Shown: positions 35,368 to 44,440 of the stretch, piece by piece
Position numbering within the stretch: position 1 is the first letter of the stretch
How the letters are laid out: each line of letters opens with the position of its first letter
From: Perlabentimonas gracilis
Lineage (GTDB): Bacteria > Bacteroidota > Bacteroidia > Bacteroidales > Tenuifilaceae
NCBI RefSeq assembly: GCF_011174675.1
Contig: NZ_JAANIG010000003.1
Location: 62,001-126,000, forward strand
Length of the DNA: 64,000 nt
Direction: 5' to 3'
Position numbers and translations under genes: made by a program
Notes under the pieces: generated by a model
The model's database searches: none
What the model was told of the DNA's origin: nothing
The model's input: only the letters and a program-made list of their open reading frames with translations

Positions 35368-36690
35368 ATGAAGTACTTTCATAAAATTACTCTGCAATTC
35401 CTTGTCATCATTCTATCCCTTAACGGTTTGCTCGCTCAAAGCATACAAGGAGAAGTACTTGATAGTATTACAAAAAAACCAATATTTGGGGTAAACATCC
35501 ATATAAAGGATAAAGAGAAAGGTACAAACACCAACGAAAATGGAGAATTCTATCTAAATCGCTTTAGCCAAAATTTTGATACTGATACCTTTTACTTTTC
35601 ACATATAGGATACTCAACCAAAAAGATTTCCTACTCAAACCTTAGGGATGATGGTTTTATAGTATTTCTAGTGGAGAGTGTTAAAAATGTTGATGAGGTA
35701 AAGATAACACTACAGAAAACGCGTAACAATCAAACTCTAAGGTATAAAAAACTAGCATCGCTTAAGGAAGGGCTATACTCATTTGGCGCGTTGATGTTGG
35801 GGAGTAATATTTATGTTATTGGAGGAAACTCTTCAGACCAAAGTGATGAGGCATTAAAAGCTTTTGCATTGTATGGTGATGATTTTCTAAAAAAACACAA
35901 GGCCGATTTTTCATGGCAGAACTACTCGGAGAATATGTATACATATGATATACATTCGGATGAATGGACTACTAGCAATACTAAATTCAGAAAGAGAGCA
36001 TACCACAATATTAACTATTACAATAACAAAATTATAGTTTTGGGTGGAAAGCAGTTAACAGCGAATAGAAAGTATGAACTATTGGATGAGACTATAGAAA
36101 TATTCAACATAGAAGTTGGAACAAAAACAGTGGATAGCACCAATCCTCATAAAGCAATAAATTTTGCATCTGTAGTATATGAAAGCAACCTAATTGTTAT
36201 GGGTGGCTCAACAAAACTAAAACCTGATGGTACTAAGGAATACTCCAATAAGACTCACTTATTAAACCTAGAAACGGGTTACTGGTACGAACTGAACGAT
36301 ATGCCTGCAGCGAAGGAAGTTAAAGGCGTTCTTATAAACAACAAAATTTTCCTAGTTGGTGGGTTTAACACCACACCTCTAAATGAAATTGAATCCTACA
36401 ACATTACTACAGGTGAATGGCAAACCGAGTCTCGGCTCTACTTTCCTGTTGAGAGACCAGCATTAACATACTATGATGGTACCATTTACATTTATGAAAA
36501 CGGGACAATACAAACCTATAACGTTCAAAGCAAAGAAGTTCGCTCATTCCCAATTGATCTATATCTAAAGTATTCCGAACTTTTTGTGACGAACAATAGC
36601 CTACTGATACTAGGCGGTTATCTTGAAGATGAGTATTCTACCACCCCATCACCTTACCTTTACAGCATTGATTTAGATGATTTTAAATAG
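35368..36690 (+). CDS. Exported protein: CarboxypepD-like domain plus Kelch repeats
   Basis: A 440-residue protein with a signal peptide ending LLAQS. Residues about 24-110 form a carboxypeptidase regulatory-like domain (IQGEVLDSITKKPIFGVNIH, GTNTNENGEFYL), the type often found at the start of Bacteroidota surface proteins. Residues about 130-440 hold five or six Kelch repeats (NIYVIGGNSSDQ, KIIVLGGKQ, NLIVMGGSTK, KIFLVGGFNT, SLLILGGYLED), which fold as a beta-propeller for binding. There is no sorting domain or membrane anchor. It may be surface-attached or periplasmic. The ligand is unknown. The gene is flanked by about 200-base AT-rich gaps on both sides, where no other gene can be supported. 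Confidence 0.8.
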   Translation: MKYFHKITLQFLVIILSLNGLLAQSIQGEVLDSITKKPIFGVNIHIKDKEKGTNTNENGEFYLNRFSQNFDTDTFYFSHIGYSTKKISYSNLRDDGFIVFLVESVKNVDEVKITLQKTRNNQTLRYKKLASLKEGLYSFGALMLGSNIYVIGGNSSDQSDEALKAFALYGDDFLKKHKADFSWQNYSENMYTYDIHSDEWTTSNTKFRKRAYHNINYYNNKIIVLGGKQLTANRKYELLDETIEIFNIEVGTKTVDSTNPHKAINFASVVYESNLIVMGGSTKLKPDGTKEYSNKTHLLNLETGYWYELNDMPAAKEVKGVLINNKIFLVGGFNTTPLNEIESYNITTGEWQTESRLYFPVERPALTYYDGTIYIYENGTIQTYNVQSKEVRSFPIDLYLKYSELFVTNNSLLILGGYLEDEYSTTPSPYLYSIDLDDFK

Positions 36691-36815
36691 GATTTAAAAA
36701 GTGTAACCAGATTACGATATCACTGCAGAATCACATTTGCCATACAATATTTACTCTACAATAATTAGGCATTTACATCTATAATTTACAAATCGCCCAA
36801 GGCAACAATATTTAC

Positions 36816-36823
36816 TATATTTG
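36816..36823 (+). promoter_or_regulatory. -7 element of the beta-helix lipoprotein gene
   Basis: TATATTTG lies 65 bases before the ATG at 36888 and matches TAnnTTTG. Confidence 0.45.
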
Positions 36824-36887
36824 GTGGTTCTATTTATTGAGTTGATGTATACCATACATGCTCAATAGCATTAAAATATTTTATTAA

Positions 36888-38321
36888 ATGAAACGGGCTC
36901 TCCCCCCTATTCTTGTCCTAATTATAATTTGGTTTTCGAGTTGTTATAAGGAAACCATCTCAACTGACCCATCCATTAAGCTTAGCTTTAGCGCCGATAC
37001 TGTGCTGTTCGATACGGTATTCACCACCATTGGCTCAGCCACGCGTCACCTTAAGGTTTACAACCCAAGTAAAAGCGATATTGAGATTGCATCGATTCGT
37101 CTTGCGGGGGGGCAAGCATCGCCCTACCGAATGAATGTAGATGGCGAGGCAACCCCTCACGCCCAAAATATTTTTGTTAAAGGCAACGACAGCCTATTTA
37201 TTTTTGTTGATGTAAATGTAAACCCCACCAACCAAAACGCTCCCCTGCTTATACCCGACTCCATAATCTTCGAAACAAACGGCAATATTCAGGATGTAAA
37301 GCTGGTTGCCTGGGGGCAGGATGTTCATCTGCTAAGCAAGGAGGTAATCTCAGAAAATACTAGATTTAGCGCCGATAAGCCCTACCTTATATACAACTAC
37401 CTTTACGTTGAGCCCAATGTTGAGCTAACCATCGAAGCTGGAGCAAGGCTTCACTTCCATAACCAGTCACAGCTAGTTGTAAGCGGCACGCTGCACGTGA
37501 ATGGCACCCTCGAAAATCCTGTAGTATTTGAAGGCGATAGGCTTGAACCATTTTACCGCGACAAGGCCGGGCAGTGGGGAGGCATTTGGCTTGCTGCTGG
37601 GAGCCATAGTAGCACTATTAATTGGGCCGAGATAAAAAATGCTATTCACGGGATTATTGTTGATACCGTGGGATTGGCCAACACCACTACGCTCACGCTG
37701 CACAACAGCCGAATTGAGAATATGAGCGCCACAGCGCTTTGGGCACGTGGCGCCACCGTGGAGGCTGGCAACTGCCTTTTTGCCAACACCGCCGACTACA
37801 CCGTGGCCCTTACATGGGGTGGCAGCTACAAGTTCTACCACTGCACCATTGCCAACTACTGGGGACAGTACATCAGCCGGAAAAATCCGGCCCTTTACCT
37901 TTGGAACTACTACATTGATGAGAACGGAAATGTTCAACCACGAGACATTGATATGGCACACTTTGCCAACTGCATTGTTTACGGATCGCGCAGCAACGAG
38001 CTGTATGTAAACAGTAGCTACCAAGGCCAAGTTGTAAATGCCGAGATGAACTTTCTTTTCGAAAACTCCATACTAAGGGTTGATAACGATTTTGATATCA
38101 GCAATCCGAATCGATTCAGAAACATCATTACCGAAAACCCAAAATTTACCGACCCATTTGCGCTGAATTACGAGCTCGACACCCTAAGCCCCGCAAAGGA
38201 TATTGGAAAAACAGATATTGCCACCCTTTTCCCCAAAGACCTAAAGGGAATAAGCAGGCTGACCGATAAAGGCCCTGACCTTGGAGCGTTCGAAAGGGTT
38301 GAGGATTCTGACATCAAATAG
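36888..38321 (+). CDS. Right-handed beta-helix lipoprotein
   Basis: A 477-residue exported protein. A lipoprotein signal (ILVLIIIWFSS, then Cys19) precedes an Ig-like region (SADTVLFDTVFTTIGSATRHLKVYNP, about 30-130) that in Bacteroidota often accompanies DUF1573-like folds. Residues about 165-440 are a parallel beta-helix built of short periodic strands, including IEAGARLHFHNQSQLVVSG, GIWLAAGSHSSTINW and CLFANTADYTVALTWGG. The helix ends with a typical LSPAKDIGK ... RLTDKGPDLGAFE tail. It probably binds or cleaves a polysaccharide or acts structurally, and no catalytic residues are recognised. It overlaps an extended frame of the next gene, whose true start is further down. It may be cotranscribed with the nuclease-fold protein. 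Confidence 0.8.
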   Translation: MKRALPPILVLIIIWFSSCYKETISTDPSIKLSFSADTVLFDTVFTTIGSATRHLKVYNPSKSDIEIASIRLAGGQASPYRMNVDGEATPHAQNIFVKGNDSLFIFVDVNVNPTNQNAPLLIPDSIIFETNGNIQDVKLVAWGQDVHLLSKEVISENTRFSADKPYLIYNYLYVEPNVELTIEAGARLHFHNQSQLVVSGTLHVNGTLENPVVFEGDRLEPFYRDKAGQWGGIWLAAGSHSSTINWAEIKNAIHGIIVDTVGLANTTTLTLHNSRIENMSATALWARGATVEAGNCLFANTADYTVALTWGGSYKFYHCTIANYWGQYISRKNPALYLWNYYIDENGNVQPRDIDMAHFANCIVYGSRSNELYVNSSYQGQVVNAEMNFLFENSILRVDNDFDISNPNRFRNIITENPKFTDPFALNYELDTLSPAKDIGKTDIATLFPKDLKGISRLTDKGPDLGAFERVEDSDIK

Positions 38322-38403
38322 TGTCAACACATCCAGCGACCCAACACTACATAGCAAAAACTTGCTAACTTTACCGCAAGAAAATCTTAAAAAATTACTT
38401 AAG

Positions 38404-39447
38404 ATGAAACATCTAAAACTCACCATAAGGCTTTCTCTTTTGGCCATTGCGTTTTTGGCAACACTAGGCCAGGATGCCTTTTCGCAGGATAGGTTCCGCA
38501 TCATGTTCTACAACGTGGAGAACCTCTTCGATCCGTTTAACGACAGCCTTAAGAACGACGATGAGTTTACGCCCGATGGCCCAAGGTTCTGGACTTGGCG
38601 CCGTATGACCGAGAAGGTAAACAATACCTACAAGGTTATAACTGCCGTTGGCGAATGGGATCCCCCCACAATGGTTGGGTTCTGCGAAATTGAGAACCGA
38701 TTTGTGCTCGAGCGCATCACCAAGCACACGCCGCTATCGAAATTTAACTACCAGATTGTACATAAGGAGTCGCCCGACTTTAGGGGTATCGATGTGGGGC
38801 TAATCTATCGCCCCGATCAGTTCACCGTGCATGAGGAACGATTTTTCCGGGTTACCTACCCCGACAACCCCGACCGTGCAACCCGCGATATTCTATATGC
38901 CCGTGGGGTACTATCGACCAACGACACGCTACACGTATTTGTAAACCACTGGCCCTCAAAATTTGGAGGTGCGCTAGCCAGCGAGCCCGGGCGTATTGCC
39001 GCAGGCAAAATTGTTCGCGAAAAGGTCGATTCCATCATGGTGTTCCATCCCAATGCGCACATCATCGTTATGGGCGACTTTAACGACACCCCCAAAAGCC
39101 GCCCGCTAGTGGAGGGCCTAAGAGCCGAACCTCCAGCCGAACCGCTTAAGCCCGACGGGCTATACAACCTACACTACGAGTATGAAACAAGAGGCGAAGG
39201 AACTTTAAAGTTCCAGGGTGCATGGGAAATTATTGATATGATGATTGTATCGAAAAGCTTACTAAACCGAAAGCACGGCATTTACACTCCTTTTGATGGA
39301 GGGAAAATATACCGAGGCGATTTCTTGCTCGAGGAGGATGACAGCTTTGTGGGCGTAAGACCCTTTAGAACATACATTGGCTTTAGGTATCACGGCGGCT
39401 ATAGCGACCACTTACCAATCTATATGGATTTATTCCCCAACCGTTAA
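38404..39447 (+). CDS. Exported endonuclease/exonuclease/phosphatase-fold protein
   Basis: A 347-residue protein starting at ATG 38404, where a signal peptide (LSLLAIAFLATLGQDAFSQ) begins, and not at the in-frame codon at 38281, which lies inside the preceding gene. The EEP fold is clear: RIMFYNVENLFD with metal-binding Asn, FCEIENR with catalytic Glu, GIDVGLIYRP, FVNHWPSKFGG, IVMGDFNDTP with the catalytic Asp/Asn, and the final YSDHLPIYMDL, where SDH holds the general-base His. Such exported proteins may be nucleases or phosphodiesterases acting outside the cytoplasm, or phosphatases of other substrates. A transporter gene follows after 22 bases, so the two may be cotranscribed. The substrate is unknown. 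Confidence 0.87.
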   Translation: MKHLKLTIRLSLLAIAFLATLGQDAFSQDRFRIMFYNVENLFDPFNDSLKNDDEFTPDGPRFWTWRRMTEKVNNTYKVITAVGEWDPPTMVGFCEIENRFVLERITKHTPLSKFNYQIVHKESPDFRGIDVGLIYRPDQFTVHEERFFRVTYPDNPDRATRDILYARGVLSTNDTLHVFVNHWPSKFGGALASEPGRIAAGKIVREKVDSIMVFHPNAHIIVMGDFNDTPKSRPLVEGLRAEPPAEPLKPDGLYNLHYEYETRGEGTLKFQGAWEIIDMMIVSKSLLNRKHGIYTPFDGGKIYRGDFLLEEDDSFVGVRPFRTYIGFRYHGGYSDHLPIYMDLFPNR

Positions 39448-39469
39448 CACAACTTTTGATTACTGAACA

Positions 39470-40738
39470 ATGGACAACGCATTAATCATTGTATTTGTTG
39501 GCCTTATCGTTTTTGTTTCACATCTGTTCACCGGAATTTTCGAGAGGAAAAGGATTCCCGATGTACTGCTGCTCATGATAATTGGGCTAATTCTTGGCCC
39601 TGTGCTCAGAGTTGTTTCGCCCGATGACTTTGGCATTGCTGGCCCAATGTTCACCACCATTACCCTAGTAATAATTCTTTTTGAGGGCGGCTTAGCTCTA
39701 CGTTTCGACACCCTAAAAAAAGCCTTTAGGGGCACATCGGCCCTTACCGTCACAAATTTTATTGCCACCACTACGGTTATTGGCGTATTGGGTTGGCTTG
39801 TGTTTCGACTTAACCCTGTGGCTGCGTTCATGCTGGGAGCTATTCTGGGGGGCACATCCTCGGCAGTGGTAATTCCAATGGTACAGCTGCTAAGGGTGCA
39901 TGAGGATACCAAAACAACGCTAGTGCTTGAGTCAGCCATAAGCGATGTGCTTTGCATTGTGGTGGCATTGGCTCTGCTCGAAACCTTTCAGGTTGATGAG
40001 GTACGGGTTGGATTTGTTGTATGGAAAATTATCAGCTCGTTTATTTTTGCTGCTGCCATGGGCTGGCTTGGCGCTTTGGTGTGGTCCATGCTGCTCAACC
40101 GTGTAAGAACTATACGAAACACCATCTTCACCACTCCAGCATTTGTTTTTATACTTTATGGTATCGCTGAGATCTTTGGCTTTAGCGGCGCCATATCGGC
40201 CTTGGCCTTTGGCATTACCCTGGCCAACATCGAAATCTTTAATGTAAGCTTTCTCAAAAAAATAGTAGCCAACAAGCCCATAAGCCTTAACGAGACGGAG
40301 CGAGTATTCTTTGGCGAGATAGTGTTCCTTCTCAAAACCTTCTTCTTCATCTACATAGGGCTCTCCATTGAGCTTAACAACATCTGGGCAATCCTGTTTG
40401 GGCTGCTCATCTCCATTATTATCTACTTCATTAGAATTCCAGTGGTGAGCATCTCCATTCGCCGCCCCCTGCCCACCATCGATCTCACCATAATGAGCGT
40501 TTTGGTTCCCAAAGGTTTGGCTGCCGCCGTGCTAGCTTCAATACCACTGCAACAGGGCATAGAGGGAGGCGAGTTTATTCGCGATATAACCTACGCAGTA
40601 ATCCTAATAAGCATCGTATTTAGCAGCGTGCTAGTTCCCCTGGTCGAAAAATCAGGTTATGTTCGGGGCATCTACGGGTTGATGATACGGAAAGGGGTTT
40701 TCTTTTGGCGTAGAGATAAGGATAAACCAGTACCATAG
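39470..40738 (+). CDS. Cation/proton antiporter (CPA family)
   Basis: A 422-residue inner-membrane protein with about 12-13 helices of the monovalent cation:proton antiporter family. Recognisable stretches are RIPDVLLLMIIGLILGPVL in the first helices, FEGGLALRFD (the FEGG motif), GGTSSAVVIPMVQLL, and LESAISDVLCIVVALALLE, containing the functional Ser-Asp position of the core helix. Near the end come FIYIGLSIELNN and PKGLAAAVLASIPLQQ. It would exchange sodium or potassium for protons for pH and ion balance. No cytoplasmic TrkA regulatory domain is attached. It starts 22 bases after the EEP protein. Ion specificity cannot be settled. Confidence 0.86.
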   Translation: MDNALIIVFVGLIVFVSHLFTGIFERKRIPDVLLLMIIGLILGPVLRVVSPDDFGIAGPMFTTITLVIILFEGGLALRFDTLKKAFRGTSALTVTNFIATTTVIGVLGWLVFRLNPVAAFMLGAILGGTSSAVVIPMVQLLRVHEDTKTTLVLESAISDVLCIVVALALLETFQVDEVRVGFVVWKIISSFIFAAAMGWLGALVWSMLLNRVRTIRNTIFTTPAFVFILYGIAEIFGFSGAISALAFGITLANIEIFNVSFLKKIVANKPISLNETERVFFGEIVFLLKTFFFIYIGLSIELNNIWAILFGLLISIIIYFIRIPVVSISIRRPLPTIDLTIMSVLVPKGLAAAVLASIPLQQGIEGGEFIRDITYAVILISIVFSSVLVPLVEKSGYVRGIYGLMIRKGVFFWRRDKDKPVP

Positions 40739-40815
40739 CACTCCACCAAATCACAGAACTATCGCAGAGTGATTTATAACACCCCCTTTCCTTATGCAAT
40801 AACCTGCAAAACGCT

Positions 40816-40839
40816 TGGCAAATAGCTGAATATTTGCCA
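40816..40839. promoter_or_regulatory. Palindrome before the pyranopterin operon, possible operator
   Basis: Perfect 9-bp arms TGGCAAATA and TATTTGCCA with a 6-base spacer lie 30 bases before the moeA ATG. A second TTTGCCA follows at 40842-40848. It resembles a regulator binding site in the promoter region. Confidence 0.5.
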
Positions 40840-40869
40840 TTTTTGCCATTGTTTAAAATTCTGATATAG

Positions 40870-42051
40870 ATGGTAACCCTCGATTTTGCAGTATCAAAGG
40901 TTTTGGAGTGCGCCAAAGCCGCAATGCCAACCGAAACAGTACCCCTTTGGAACTCTTTGGGAAGGATATTGGCCGTTGATATCACTTCCGATATCAATAT
41001 GCCCCCATTCAACAAATCGGCTGTAGACGGCTATGCCTGCCGTAAGGACGATTTGGAGTACTCACTAAAAGTTATTGAGGTGATACCTGCTGGGCAGATG
41101 CCCCAGAAAGAGGTAGAAAGTGGCACCTGCTCAAAAATTATGACTGGGGCTCCGGTTCCCCTTGGTGCCGACTGTGTAATAATGGTGGAAGAGGTTGAAG
41201 AGGTTGGCAACGAAACCATTCACTTTACTGGCAAATTCAAAAAATCGAACATTGCAAAATTTGCTGAGGATGTGAAAATTGGAGATATGGTGCTAGGCAA
41301 AGGCACTCTAATTGAGCCACAGCATATAGCCATTCTGGCTGCAGTGGGTATTAACCAAGTGGTGGTAGCGCAGCAACCCAAGGTATCAATCCTTATTACT
41401 GGCGATGAGCTGGTTGAGGTAGACGCAAAACCTGTTAACAGCCAAATCCGCAATAGCAATGGCCATCAGCTTTACGCACAGGTTGTACGCGCAGGAGCAA
41501 TCCCCAACTACGGTGGCATTGTTGATGACACCGAGGAGGCCACTCGCAACGCCATTTCCAATGCGCTAGCTCAAAGCGATGTGGTGGTACTTACCGGCGG
41601 CGTTTCCATGGGCGACTTCGATTTTGTGCCCAACGTGTTAAAATCGCTGGATGTTGACATCAAGTTCCAAACCATTGCTGTACAACCCGGAAAGCCAACT
41701 CTATTTGGCGTTAAAGGCAATAAATTTGTATTCGGACTACCCGGCAATCCCGTTTCGTCGCTCTTCCAATTCGATCTATTGGTTCGCACAGCAATTCTGG
41801 CAATGATGGGCGCCAACAAGCCAAGCAAGAGTATCGTAAAGATTCCACTGGCATCCGATTTTTCGCGCAAACGCTCAGAGCGGCTAGCGTTAGCCCCAGC
41901 CAAATTCAACAGCAAAGGGGAGGTCGATTTTCTAGATTACCACGGCTCGGCTCACATATTTTCGCTGGCGCAGGCACAAGCCATGATCATCATTCCCGTT
42001 GGGGTAAATTCATTAAGCAAAGGAGACCTAGTTGATGTACGACCACTTTAA
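40870..42051 (+). CDS. moeA: Molybdopterin molybdenumtransferase
   Basis: Inserts molybdate, or tungstate in tungsten-using anaerobes, into adenylylated molybdopterin. The 393-residue protein shows the MoeA order: an N-terminal MPPFNKSAVDGYACR segment, the MTGAPVPLGADCVIMVEEV region, a MogA-like central domain with ILITGDELVE and VLTGGVSMGDFDFV, a PGKPTLFGVKGNKFVFGLPGNPVSSLF motif, and a C-terminal barrel. It is the first gene of a four-gene pyranopterin operon and overlaps moaA by 17 bases. The local palindrome upstream may control all four. Given the tungsten-type aldehyde oxidoreductase in the window, insertion of tungsten is possible (inference). Confidence 0.93.
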   Translation: MVTLDFAVSKVLECAKAAMPTETVPLWNSLGRILAVDITSDINMPPFNKSAVDGYACRKDDLEYSLKVIEVIPAGQMPQKEVESGTCSKIMTGAPVPLGADCVIMVEEVEEVGNETIHFTGKFKKSNIAKFAEDVKIGDMVLGKGTLIEPQHIAILAAVGINQVVVAQQPKVSILITGDELVEVDAKPVNSQIRNSNGHQLYAQVVRAGAIPNYGGIVDDTEEATRNAISNALAQSDVVVLTGGVSMGDFDFVPNVLKSLDVDIKFQTIAVQPGKPTLFGVKGNKFVFGLPGNPVSSLFQFDLLVRTAILAMMGANKPSKSIVKIPLASDFSRKRSERLALAPAKFNSKGEVDFLDYHGSAHIFSLAQAQAMIIIPVGVNSLSKGDLVDVRPL

Positions 42052-42835
42052 CCGCCATATCACCTACCTCAGGATATCTGTAACCGACCGTTGTAACCTA
42101 CGATGCACATACTGTATGCCCGAAGAGGGGGTGAAGTTATTAAGGCACGAGGACATACTTTCGTTCGATGAGATTGCCGACTTTACGCGCATTGCTGCGC
42201 ATATGGGCATTAACAAGGTTCGCATCACCGGCGGCGAGCCACTGGTTAGGAAAGGAATTGTAGATTTAGTAGAGATGATAGCCAAAATTGATGGCATTAC
42301 CGATCTGGCTATGACCACCAACGCCATCCTACTTAAACAGCTTGCCAAACCTCTGCGCGATGCAGGCCTAATGCGAGTAAACATTAGCCTCGACACCATA
42401 AACCCCGAACGTTTTAAGCAGATTACGCGGGTGGGCAACATCAACGATGTGATTGAAGGAATTCAAGCGGCCAAAACAGCAGGGCTAACACCCATAAAGA
42501 TTAATTGTGTGGTGAAGGAGTCGTCGAACGAGCCCGATGCCCTTGAGGTGAAGAGGTTTGCCCTGGACAACGACCTGCAGGTTCGATTTATCCCCCTTAT
42601 GGATTTATACACTGGGGTACACGGAGTGGTTGAGGGCGGCGAAGGCGGCGATTGCGCCATCTGCAATAGGCTTAGGCTAACAGCCAATGGCATTGTTAAA
42701 CCCTGCCTATTTAGCGATATTGGCTACAACGTAAGGGAACTGGGAGCGCGACAAGCCATACTAAAGGCCATCGATAACAAGCCATCATGCGGAGGAGTAA
42801 GCACAAACAGCGAATTTTATAATATTGGAGGATAA
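42035..42835 (+). CDS. moaA: GTP 3',8-cyclase, compact form
   Basis: A radical SAM enzyme that turns GTP into the pyranopterin precursor with MoaC. The 266-residue protein starts at ATG 42035. The SAM cluster motif is C20-x3-C24-x2-C27, and TGGEP follows at 65-69. The second cluster Cys207, Cys210 and Cys224 (CAICNRLRLTANG ... KPCLF) with Arg212/Arg214, and the C-terminal GG, are all kept. Normal MoaA has about 325-330 residues. Here the segment between RFIPLMDL and CAIC is only about 15 residues instead of about 60, an internal shortening that spares every cluster ligand. It overlaps moeA by 17 bases. I believe it is functional; short forms may be usual in related anaerobes. Confidence 0.88.
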   Translation: MYDHFNRHITYLRISVTDRCNLRCTYCMPEEGVKLLRHEDILSFDEIADFTRIAAHMGINKVRITGGEPLVRKGIVDLVEMIAKIDGITDLAMTTNAILLKQLAKPLRDAGLMRVNISLDTINPERFKQITRVGNINDVIEGIQAAKTAGLTPIKINCVVKESSNEPDALEVKRFALDNDLQVRFIPLMDLYTGVHGVVEGGEGGDCAICNRLRLTANGIVKPCLFSDIGYNVRELGARQAILKAIDNKPSCGGVSTNSEFYNIGG

Positions 42836-42917
42836 TCTAACAATCAATCCTGCTCTCGTTATCTCGTCAAATAATGACGAGACCCGAGACAGGCAGGCAT
42901 CCAAACATCAACAGCAT

Positions 42918-43376
42918 ATGAAACCAACATTTTCGCATACCGACGAGCAGGGCAAAGCCAATATGGTAGACGTAGGCGCTAAGCCCAACCAAATACGCGA
43001 GGCCAAAGCGTCAGGCCATATCAAGCTAAGCCCCGAAACCATTCAGCTAATCCGCGAGAATAGCATGAAAAAGGGTGATGTACTCACCATAGCTGAAGTG
43101 GCCGGAATACAAGCAGCCAAGCGTGCTGCCGACCTTATCCCCCTTTGTCACACCCTGCTCCTCACCAAGGTCGATGTAAAAGCATCGCTAATGGACACTG
43201 GAGTTGAGGTGAACAGCCGTGTGAAATGCATTGGCCAAACCGGAGTCGAAATGGAGGCGTTAACAGCGGTATCTGTAGGGCTGTTAACCATTTATGATAT
43301 GTGCAAAGCTGTTGACAAGGCCATGGTTATTGGCGAAATAGAGCTAAACGAGAAAACAAAAACCGACGTTAAGTAA
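42918..43376 (+). CDS. moaC: Cyclic pyranopterin monophosphate synthase
   Basis: Converts the MoaA product to cyclic pyranopterin monophosphate. From ATG 42918 the protein is 152 residues, the usual length, starting MKPTFSHTDEQGKANMVDVG. An upstream in-frame codon at 42825 would add 31 residues unlike the family. The characteristic motifs are AGIQAAKRAADLIPLCHTLLL, VKCIGQTGVEMEALTAVSVGLLTIYDMCKA (with the catalytic Lys/Asp region KAVDK) and a final GEIELNEKTK. An 82-base gap follows moaA, and the next gene starts 21 bases after. It is the third gene of the pyranopterin operon. Confidence 0.93.
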   Translation: MKPTFSHTDEQGKANMVDVGAKPNQIREAKASGHIKLSPETIQLIRENSMKKGDVLTIAEVAGIQAAKRAADLIPLCHTLLLTKVDVKASLMDTGVEVNSRVKCIGQTGVEMEALTAVSVGLLTIYDMCKAVDKAMVIGEIELNEKTKTDVK

Positions 43377-43397
43377 CATCTACAAAACAATACAATT

Positions 43398-44330
43398 ATG
43401 CAGAAGGTAAAAGTACTATCAGTAAACATATCCACAGAAAAGGGCACGGTAAAAACGCCACAACCCAGCATTGAGCTGAATGAGATGGGCGTTGCCAACG
43501 ATGCGCACGCTGGCGATTGGCACAGGCAGGTTAGCATGCTGGGCAAAGAGAGTTTCGACCGGTTTTCGCAGCTTGCCGGCCGTGAAATTAAATTTGGCGA
43601 GTTTGCTGAGAATATCACCACCGAAGGGGTTGAACTGGTTAACACCAAGCCTGGCGATAGGTTTGTGGGGAAAGATGTGGAGCTGGAGGTTACCCAAATT
43701 GGCAAAAAGTGCCATGGCGATAGCTGCGCCATTTACCGCGAGGTGGGCAACTGCGTTATGCCCAAGGAGGGAATTTTTGTGTGGGTAAAACGCTCGGGCA
43801 CGCTCAAGCCCGGCGATGAGCTGGAGTACACCCCCAAGATTTACAAGGTAATGGTTATCACGCTAAGCGATAGGGCCCACAAGGGAACCTACGACGATAA
43901 GAGCGGCCCTGCCGTGGTGGCTAAGGTTGACGAATTCTTCGAATCGATAAAATGGCAGCACACCGTTGACACTATGGTAATTCCCGACGACGACAGGATG
44001 CTCCGCGGAAATTTGCTTAAAGCAAAGGAAATGGGCTACGATCTAGTGATTACCACGGGAGGAACTGGCATTGGCGAGCGCGATATAACCCCCGATGTGG
44101 CCAAAGAGATGCTCGACAAGGAAATACCTGGCATTATGGAGATGATTAGGATGAAGTATGGTGCCGAAAAACCCAACGCCTTACTTAGCCGTGGAGTTGC
44201 AGGAATCATGGGCAACACCTTTGTTTACACCCTACCCGGTAGCGTTAAGGCGGTTAATGAGTACATGACCGAGATAACCAAAACCCTAAAGCACCTGTAC
44301 CTAATGCGAATGGGGATTGATAGTCACTAA
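43398..44330 (+). CDS. MOSC-domain/MogA fusion protein
   Basis: A 310-residue fusion. Residues about 1-145 form a MOSC domain (AHAGDWHRQVSML, GEFAENITTEG, KKCHGDSCAIYREVGNCVMPKEGIF) of the kind that handles sulfur or binds the metal cofactor. Residues about 148-305 are MogA/MoaB, the molybdopterin adenylyltransferase, with the TGGTG motif at 220-224 followed by ERDITPDV, and LLSRGVAG and TLPGSVKAV later. The second half adenylylates molybdopterin for MoeA; the first may deliver sulfur or bind product (inference). The fusion makes a single polypeptide from two operon functions. A terminator follows. Genes moaD and moaE for the synthase are not in this window. Confidence 0.9.
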   Translation: MQKVKVLSVNISTEKGTVKTPQPSIELNEMGVANDAHAGDWHRQVSMLGKESFDRFSQLAGREIKFGEFAENITTEGVELVNTKPGDRFVGKDVELEVTQIGKKCHGDSCAIYREVGNCVMPKEGIFVWVKRSGTLKPGDELEYTPKIYKVMVITLSDRAHKGTYDDKSGPAVVAKVDEFFESIKWQHTVDTMVIPDDDRMLRGNLLKAKEMGYDLVITTGGTGIGERDITPDVAKEMLDKEIPGIMEMIRMKYGAEKPNALLSRGVAGIMGNTFVYTLPGSVKAVNEYMTEITKTLKHLYLMRMGIDSH

Positions 44331-44360
44331 TACAATACTAGACTACCATAAAATGAATTT

Positions 44361-44403
44361 AATAAACGCTGGTAAGCTATGGTGAGCAAAACCAGCGTTT
44401 ATT
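44361..44403 (+). terminator. Terminator of the pyranopterin operon
   Basis: A perfect 13-bp stem AATAAACGCTGGT / ACCAGCGTTTATT has a 17-base loop, 30 bases after the last stop codon. Confidence 0.65.
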
Positions 44404-44440
44404 AGTAATGCCTCTAAAATACATTCGACAAAAACTTCTT

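Noticed and set aside
37473-38030. 185-codon minus-strand frame
   Set aside because: Antisense to the beta-helix lipoprotein; composition is that of a shadow frame.
38281-38403. Extended N-terminus of the EEP-fold protein
   Set aside because: These 41 codons overlap the preceding gene and lie before a clear signal peptide, so the start at 38404 is preferred.
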